This document shows, in pieces, positions 56,941 through 64,000 of a DNA stretch of 64,000 bases. Each line of letters opens with the position of its first letter. The first letter of the stretch is position 1. Both the position numbers and the translations under genes were made by a program. The DNA is from Takakia lepidozioides. Taxonomy: Eukaryota > Streptophyta > Takakiopsida > Takakiales > Takakiaceae. The stretch is taken from positions 44,309,053 to 44,373,052 of the forward strand of contig CM060732.1 of assembly GCA_030704615.1 (NCBI GenBank). Reading direction: 5' to 3'. Under the pieces are notes generated by a model. That model had not been told where the DNA came from and did not search any database. It saw only the letters and a program-made list of their open reading frames with translations.

Positions 56941-58195
56941 CGAATTGAGGGATTTGAACTCTTTCGCCTTGACAAAAGAGTTTCTCAACACGAAACTCTC
57001 GTCTAACATTGTTTTGGTTCAAAAGCTTGCATGTTTTTTAACCAATATGGAGGGATATGAACTGAGGGCTGTGAACTTATTTGCCTGCACAAGAGTTTTT
57101 CAACACGAAACTCTTCTCTGACAATGTTTTTGTTCAAAAACCTGCATGTTTTTTAACCAATATGAAGGGATATGAACTGAGAGATTTGAATTGCTTCACC
57201 ATAACAAAAGAGTTTATCAACACGAAACTTTAGTGTGCTAATGATTGTGTTCAAAATCTTCCACCATTTTGAAGCAATATTAAGGGTCATAAACTGAGGC
57301 ATCTGAACTGCTTTGTCGTGACAAAAAAGTTTCTCAACACGAAACACTTGTTTGACAGTGTTCTTATTCAAAAACCTACATACATTTGACTAATATGGAG
57401 GGATATGAACTGAGGGATGTAAACTGCTCGCCAGAAGAAAAAGAGTTTTTCAACACGAAACTCTAGTCTGACAGTGATTGTGTTAAAAAAAACTGCATCA
57501 TTTGAACAAAAATGGTCCTCACAACTGAGGGATTTGAATTATTTGTCGTGACAAAAGAGTTTCTCAACACGAAACACTTGTTTTACAGTGATTTTGTTCA
57601 AAAACCTCCATGTTTTTTAAAACAATATGGACGGATATCAACTAAGGGATTTGAACTCATTTGCCGTGGCACAAACGTTTCTCAACACGAAATTCTTGTC
57701 TGAAAGTATTTTTGTTCAAAAAATTGAATGTTTTTTAATCAATATGGAGGGATATGAACTGATGAATTTGAAATCATTTGTCGTTACAACAAAGTTTCTA
57801 AACACGAAACATTTGACTAACAATGATTTTGTCCAAAAACCTACATATTTTTTAAACAATGTGGAGGGATATGAACTGAGGGATTTGAACTCATTCGCCA
57901 TAGCATAAGAGTTTCTCAATTCGAAACTCTTTGCTGACAGTGTTTTCGTTCTAAAACCTACATGCTTTTGAACCAATATGGAGGGATATTGATCGAGGGA
58001 ATTGAATTGATTTCCTATAATTGAAAGAGTTTCTCAACAAAAACTCATGTATGACATTGTTCTTGCTCAAAAACCTGCATGCTGCTGAACCAATATTGAG
58101 AGATATCAACTCAGGGATTTGAACTGCTTTGTCGTAACAAAAGAGTTTTTCAACACGATTCAACTCTTGTCTTACAGTGTATTTGTTCAAAAACA
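56941..58195 (+). repeat. 117-bp tandem array, right part
   Basis: Eleven units by the TTTCTCAACAC landmark: 56981, 57096, 57213, 57330, 57446, 57560, 57678, 57795, 57912, 58030 and 58146. The period of 114-118 bp is mostly 117, so reading frames persist from unit to unit. A plus frame gives a repeat of about 39 residues with EGYELRDLNSFA and FLNTK; the minus frame gives YPS(I/T)L..KH(A/V)GF and LRNSF. It is not known if either is translated. Confidence 0.9.
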
Positions 58196-59189
58196 TGTGC
58201 GGTTTTCTTTGGGCATCTCAAGAATATTTTTCATATTTTTTTCATGTTTGTGAGCATCCTAACTGCACGCTACTTAACTTCTCTTCAGGGATCAGAGTTT
58301 CACATTGCAAATGCATATCTCAATATGTAATTGTATTAGTTGTTAGGGGAGAGAGTTTCACTCTACAAAACTATACATGGGTGGGGCCTTTAAAAGTGAC
58401 ATATTCATCATTTCAGCTACAGTGTGACTTCTTCTCAGGCTGGTTGGTACGGACTCCGAAGTTTCGCCGTACGAAATTATCCATGGGTGATGATCTTAAA
58501 TTTAAGGTTAGGCCTCACCGCACACTCTCGTGTCTGTTATGAAAAGGGCCTGGTATCGTGTGAGCACAACGTAAAAAAAAACCACGCTTATAGGGTAACT
58601 ATTCATCAGGTATGGGGGTTACTTTGTTCTTTATGTATTAGTTTCGCAAAATTGTTAGTTTCGCCAATTCCGTTTTGCCGTGGAAATTCGGAGAATATGC
58701 CCTTGTGCTCATGTAAGCATGCTCACGCGCTACCCAATCTCTCGCCATCCTATCGACTCACTTGGCGTAACTTACATCTTCTTCGTTGTCCTTGCGATGG
58801 AGAACGTACTATGATTCATAATATCGTCCAGGATGCTGATGCTGTGGTTGCTCGCGATGTTGGGTTCATGTCCTCCGAAAGAGCAGATACACACGTACTC
58901 CCATCCGACGTCACCATTCCACTCAATGGCGGGTTGACATCAAGTCCTCTCTTACGATGGACTGCATACATTGGCAAACGTTGTCATCGCTGATCCTACT
59001 AGGTCAAATCTTGTAGTATTATTACTTGAATCGGTATATCCCTATGTAACCCCGATCTCTCATGTAAGTCTGGTTAGTCCATTTCATATGTCTTGGTTGG
59101 ATTTTGAGACCAAGTGGAGTTACACACCTCGTCGTGTAACTCCGACCGGAGTTTACACGTTCCATGTCACTCTCAAGAGAGAGTGAGAA
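58196..59189 (+). mobile_element. RT-family relic next to the array, copy A
   Basis: The plus frames at 58424-58993 and 58980-59030 include SPSYRLTWRNLHLLRC, MIHNIVQDADAVVARDVGF, ADTHVLPSDV and VVIADPTRSNLVV. This resembles the C-terminal domain found after reverse transcriptase in some LINE-like elements of seed-free plants and green algae (DAGF...THVLP...DVVIADPT). This assignment rests on recalled motif patterns and is tentative. The plus-strand end is TCACTCTCAAGAGAGAGTGA, a short dyad. Confidence 0.4.
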
Positions 59190-59462
59190 AGCGGCTAGTG
59201 GAAATTCCCTTTGGTAGATGGCAGTCCGGAATAGCTCACCACTCTTTGGTCGCTTTCCAGCTCGCTCGCTTACTCACTAGTTTTTGGTCACCAACGGGCT
59301 TGCACTGTTCTCGGGGTTACTACTCCCAATATATACTTCTGTGACTGTCCGCGGGGGTTTCACAAACAACCATGCCATTTTATGGCAAACCACCACGAAA
59401 ACCCTTGACTCCCGGTGATGAGTCACAGTGAGTCTTGGTCCACCCACCACGGTCCCATTGGA

Positions 59463-60052
59463 CATCATTAGCACACTAAAGTTTCGTGTTGATAAACTCT
59501 TTTGTTATGGCGAAGCAATTCAAATCTCTCAGTTCATATCCCTCCATATTGGTTCAAAAGCATGCAAGTAACAAAAACATTGTCAGAGAAGAGTTTCATG
59601 TTGAGAAATTCTTGTGCAGGCAAATAAGTTCACAACCCTCAGTTCATATCCCTCCATATTGGTTAAAAAACATGCAAGCTTTTGAACCAAAACAATGTTA
59701 GACGAGAGTTTCGTGTTGAGAAACTCTTTTGTCAAGGCGAAAAAGTTCAAATCCCTCAATTCGTGTCGTGGCCCTTTGCCTTGAGGGCAGGGGGTCAGGA
59801 CACGAGAGGGGCTGCCCCTGTGGTGGGGACAGTGGCGATAATAGATGCAGGGGCTGAAGCACCCTTGAGTGCCCAAGACACTCAAGGAGACGGAGGCGCT
59901 CACTAGGTGGAGCCCCACACACTGGGTTGCGGTGGGGGTGGTTCCACGAGGGGTGGTGGTAGCTCAGTGGGACTTAGTGGGGGTGGCATAGAACTCACCA
60001 TGGGGGCGGAGACCTTGTGGTGGGAGTCGTGGGGAGTCTTGGGACTCATCAC
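59463..60052 (-). repeat. inverted segment inside copy B
   Basis: Contains array units 59463-59764 and LTR sequence 59765-60052, both reversed. After turning it round, 59190-61888 becomes collinear with copy A across both breakpoints (LTR ...CATTGGAC | GTGATGAGTCC at the left, array | AAAATCTTCCACC at the right). Confidence 0.85.
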
Positions 60053-60998
60053 AAAATCTTCCACCATTTTGAAGCAATATTAAGGGTCATAAACTGAGGC
60101 ATCTGAACTGCTTCACCGTGACAAAAAAGTTTCTCAACACGAAACACTTGTTTGACAGTGTTCTTATTCAAAAACCTACATACATTTGACTAATATGGAG
60201 GGATATGAACTGAGGGATATAAACTGCTCGCCAGAAGAAAAAGAGTTTCTCAACATGAAACTCTAGTCTGACAGTGATTGTGTTAAAAAAAAACTGCATC
60301 ATTTGAACAAAAATGGTCCTCACAACTGAGGGATTTGAATTATTTGCCGTGACAAAAGAGTTTCTCAACACGAAACACTTGTTTTACAGTGATTTTGTTC
60401 AAAAACCTCCATGTTTTTTTAAACAATATGGAGGGATATCAACTAAGGGATTTGAACTCATTTGCCGTGGCACAAACGTTTCTCAACACGAAATTCTTGT
60501 CTGAAAGTATTTTTGTTCAAAAAATTGAATGTTTTTTAATCAATATGGAGGGATATGAACTGATGAATTTGAAATCATTTGTCGTTACAACAAAAGAGTT
60601 TCTCAACACGAAACATTTGACTAACAATGATTTTATCCAAAAACCTACATATTTTTTAAACAATGTGGAGGGATATGAATTGAGGGATTTGAACTCATTC
60701 GCCGTAGCACAAGAGTTTCTCAATTCGAAACTCTTTGCTGACAGTGTTTTCGTTCTAAAACCTGCATGCTTTTGAACCAATATGGAGGGATATGAATCGA
60801 GGGAATTGAACTGATTTCCTGTAATTGAAAGAGTTTCTCAACAAAAACTCATGTATGACATTGTTCTTGCTCAAAAACCTGCATGCTGCTGAACCAATAT
60901 TGAGAGATATCAACTCAGGGATTTGAACTGCTTCGTCATAACAAAAGAGTTTTTCAACACGATTCAACTCTCGTCTTACAGTGTATTTGTTCAAAAAC
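60053..60998 (+). repeat. 117-bp tandem array, copy B
   Basis: About eight units, near-identical to 57250-58195. The plus frame is open through four units (60389-60775, 128 residues). Confidence 0.9.
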
Positions 60999-61887
60999 AT
61001 GTGCGGTTTTCTTTGGGCATCTCAAGAATATTTTTCATATTTTTTTCATGTTTGTGAGCATCCTAACTGCACGCTACCCAACTTCTCTTCAGGGATCAGA
61101 GTTTCACATTGCAATTGCATATCTCAATATGTAATTGTATTAGTTGTTAGGGGAGAGAATTTCGCTCTACAAAAATATACATGGGTGGGGCCTTTAAAAG
61201 TGACATATTCATCATTTCAGCTACAGTGTGACTTCTTCTCAGGCTGGTTGGTACGGACTCCGAAGTTTCGCCGTACGAAATTATCCATGGGTGATGATCT
61301 TAAATTTAAGGTTAGGCCTCACCGCACACTCTCGTGTCTGTTATGAAAAGGGCCTGGTATCGTGTGAGCACAACGTGAAAAAAAACCACGCTTCTAGGGT
61401 AACTATTCATCAGGTATGGGGGTTACTTTGTTCTTTATGTGTTAGTTTCGCAAAATTGTTAGTTTCGCCAATTCCGTTTTGCCGTGGAAATTCGGAGAAT
61501 ATGCCCTTGTGCTCATGTAAGCATGCTCACGCGCTACCCAACCTCTCGCCATCCTATCAACTCACTTGGCGTAACTTACATCTTCTTCGTTGCGATGGAG
61601 AACGTACTATGATTCATAATGTCGTCCAGGATGCTGCTGCTGTGGTTGCTCGCAATGTTGGGTTCATGTCCTCCGAAAGAGCAGATACACACGTACTCCC
61701 ATCCGACGTCACCATTCCACTCAATGGCGGGTTGACATCAAGTCCTCTCTTATGATGGACTGCGTACATTGGCAAACGTTGTCATCGCTTGGTTGGATTT
61801 TGAGACCGAGTGGAGTTACACACCTCGTCGTGTAACTCCGACCGGAGTTTACACGTTCCATGTCACTCTCAAGAGAGAGTGAGAAAG
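60999..61887 (+). mobile_element. RT-family relic, copy B
   Basis: Near-identical to 58196-59189. It carries small indels (CGTTGCGATGG versus CGTTGTCCTTGCGATGG), and the VVIADPTRSNLV region is deleted. Confidence 0.4.
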
Positions 61888-61888
61888 A

Positions 61889-64000
61889 TTTGACATGCCG
61901 AAAATCGGCATACCATCCTGAGAGAGGTTGCATGTGTGCATTAAGTTCTTACGTTATTCCTATTAGATTCTTCTTATTTATAGCACTCACTAGTTGAAAG
62001 GCTGGATAGAAGGGTGATAATAGATGGATAAAATTTCTATATGAGCAAATTATATATTACAGCAGGTGGGTATTAACTGGTGAAGGCATCGTCTTCACAA
62101 GTAGGTAGTAACTAAGGGAAGAAAAACACCAATGCAATCCATCGGCCATTTTCTTCTTGGCAAATATTTGAAAAAAGACGCCCCTTTGTTTTTGGGCTCC
62201 TCCTACCTTCAGATGCAATAGCCACTTTCAAGGGGCAGGCAATAGCCATGTGGGCCAATGCAAATAGCTACCACCATAATTCAGAGATCATGCTAGATGT
62301 CTTGGCCCCTTTGCTGGATTTTATTTTTTGATCGATTGGGGTACATATTCATATAAATCGTATTCCAGATGCAGGATAAGGTGATGGTTGCAAAACAGAG
62401 CAGTTTCCTGAAAGATGTTTGTCTAAGATAATCAGTAGAAATGTGAAGCTGAACCTGGCTGTGAACACCAGCTCTACGCGACATGGACATTCTACATTGT
62501 TGGTCCGTTGCGGCCTTCTCCCTGCTCACATCTACATATTTATGGTTGTGTTGGGACCAGTGTTGTGCGGGTATATTGATTTCAATATACCCTTAGGGTA
62601 TAAGTAAATTATTTTTGTCAAATCATTTACCCTCCGGGTATGGATAAATTAACTTTTCATATTTCTATATAACCCTGGGTATGGATATATATGCCAAAAT
62701 ATACCATGAGGGAATGAATAGTGTCCGGGTATGGATAATTATGGATAATATATAATTTAATGGTTTTAAAGAATATATGATGTTCTAGCCTCTCGTTTTA
62801 CAATAATAGGGTCATGAACGCAAGCGTGCGCCCTGCCTGCCGCGGTCGCCCACGCTCGCAGCTGCTGCCGCGGTTGCACCAGCCGCTCCCGGGGTCCGTC
62901 CGCTGTGGCAGGTCCTCTCCCGTTAGTCCGCTTGTCCGCGTGTCCGCCCGCCCGCAAGATCTGGACCGTCCAGGACGAATCCCATCGCAGCCCTCCAATT
63001 TAGGGCCTTATCTCGCCATTGTCATCAAGATGTTGCTCTTTGTTGTACGAAACTACGATGCGTGCGGGCGGTAGTTGTTGCCTGACACAATGTTCATGTC
63101 TTTGTGTTTTCGTGACATTTTATCATGATGTGGAAGGACAGGAGAGGAGTCGGAGCCCTACAGCCACCATCGTGCATATGCTTCCACTATTTTCGTCATT
63201 TTTTTGTTGTTGGCGGGGCCGTTTTTGCGATTTCATTGTACATGTAATGCGTTTTGCCCACTTGGTTTGGCCTCTGTCCGGTCATCGCAAAATGGCCAAT
63301 GTGTTGTTAGGGTTTATTCCAATGGGCGGACCGATTACAAGCCTGCCTAAAGACGACCTTAGTTTACATTTGGGATATGGTGTCGTTCAATTTTATAATT
63401 ATTCATGTTGAGGTAGCCGCATACGTCCGTCAGATCACCTCCTCAGTCTGGAACGATAACCATGGGCAACATGATAGCGAAAATCGCCGAAGCATATGCA
63501 CATAAGGGCGTGTAAAAACATTGCAGATTCTGTATCCAGCCATGAACTGTTATGTGTGTCTTGGGCAGAGTTATCGTCAGTCTGTCAATTGTGTCTGTTG
63601 GGCTGTGTTAGCCTGAGACTCCTAAACTATCTCACATCTGCAGTATGGGTCTCCCTGTAAAAAAGTCGGGTTCGACAGTCAATACCTGTCGGCCTGGATA
63701 TCCATATGTCTGTTGCTACGTTAGTCTTGCTTCGTTGGTGTGGTAATCGGAGCCTCTTTGGGAGGCTGTGTCCTCACATCGCCCTGGAATATGTTCGCGA
63801 GTCTGTTGCGATGTTAGTCTATCCTGACAACGGTCTTGCGGCGTCTGTGTACGCTGGTCTGTTGTGAGAAACTGTAAAACCATGGTGCCGCATCGAAAAT
63901 TTGGCTGTACACCCTTCCGTCTGCCAATCTATTGTCCTGCCAGTCTTTTTAGCTAGTTTGTTGTCTCTGTCGCACCGTCAGTCTAGTCTGCCTGCAGCTT
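61889..64000. other. right flank, no gene recognised
   Basis: AT-rich to 62800, with a perfect hairpin at 62569-62592 and GGGTATGGATA motifs up to 62740. GC-rich at 62810-63000, where GGTCCAGATC-type sequence in inverted orientation resembles 841-870. From 63540 the DNA is rich in GTCTGT/CAGTCT motifs like the first 340 bases. Open frames at 62814-63074 and 63019-63411 have no recognisable domain. Confidence 0.4.
62569..62592. repeat. perfect hairpin, 11-bp stem
   Basis: GGGTATATTGA and TCAATATACCC flank two T residues. Several GGGTAT(G)GAT motifs follow within 150 bp. Confidence 0.8.

Larger units (their letters stand above)
59190..61888 (+). repeat. copy B of a 2.8-kb tandem duplication
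   Basis: Matches 56392-59189 (copy A) unit by unit: LTR part, array, RT-family relic, and the end TCACTCTCAAGAGAGAGTGA plus GAAAG at 59186 and 61887. Junctions share CTAGTGGAAATT. Within copy B, 59463-60052 is inverted. Relative to copy A it lacks about 50 bp of relic sequence near 61790. Confidence 0.85.

Noticed and set aside
56941-58195. CRISPR-like array (regular repeats with a dyad)
   Set aside because: Whole units repeat, with no unique spacers between conserved repeats, and the context is a plant nuclear genome.
58177-58993. Overlapping 121- and 189-residue frames as duplicated host genes
   Set aside because: They overlap in different frames, differ in end between copies, contain transposon-like motifs and are part of a TE-derived duplication.
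62814-63411. Two overlapping plus frames in a GC-rich patch
   Set aside because: They are Arg/Pro-rich as expected of any frame in GC-rich DNA, with no domain and no splice or start context.

Overview
The window looks like nuclear DNA of a land plant. It has spliceosomal GT-AG introns, a cytosolic ribosomal protein S3 gene, a nodulin-related-protein family gene, two plant-type wax synthase (MBOAT) genes, and plant LTR, LINE and CACTA transposons. PLS-type pentatricopeptide (PPR) repeats are abundant, and some reverse-transcriptase relics recall those of seed-free plants. I therefore lean towards a lycophyte, fern or moss, but the sequence alone does not settle this. No plastid, mitochondrial or bacterial block was seen.

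Layout, left to right. 1-7.6 kb: gene-poor, with a Gly/Pro/Met-rich coding relic, a decayed LINE and a tRNA-derived SINE head. 7.7-9.3 kb: intact six-exon RPS3. 10.2-12.3 kb: an unrecognised gene remnant cut by a CACTA-type transposon end that is followed by PPR-derived sequence. 12.7-17 kb: a decayed L1-type LINE on the minus strand. 17.4-19.7 kb: three-exon nodulin-related-like gene with a GYEPQ-rich tail. 21.6-25.8 kb and 40.2-43.6 kb: two direct copies of a segmental duplication, each ending in an intact-looking wax synthase and each carrying BTB/POZ gene debris. Between them lie SINE and LINE pieces and a broken minus-strand PPR locus (about 34.75-39.85 kb) containing tandem units of about 437 bp.

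The right third is a set of nested elements. A tandem array with a 117-bp period (44.7-58.2 kb) is split by a complete Ty3/gypsy chromovirus (45484-56940, CGAAT target duplication). Its reverse transcriptase is split by a complete 4.5-kb CACTA-type element (49504-54019, GCA target duplication) that carries PPR fragments. Downstream, about 2.8 kb of LTR + array + RT-relic sequence is tandemly duplicated (to 61888).

Four small inversions (about 115-660 bp) were found by collinearity breaks: inside the gypsy integrase, at the gypsy LTR/primer-binding junction, inside the second copy of the 2.8-kb duplication, and inside the second wax-synthase duplication. The strongest candidates for something new are the PPR-carrying CACTA family, the recurrent micro-inversions, and the 117-bp (39-codon) array with a hairpin in each unit. 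Genes likely to work are RPS3, the nodulin-related gene and the two wax synthases; almost everything else is transposon or gene debris.
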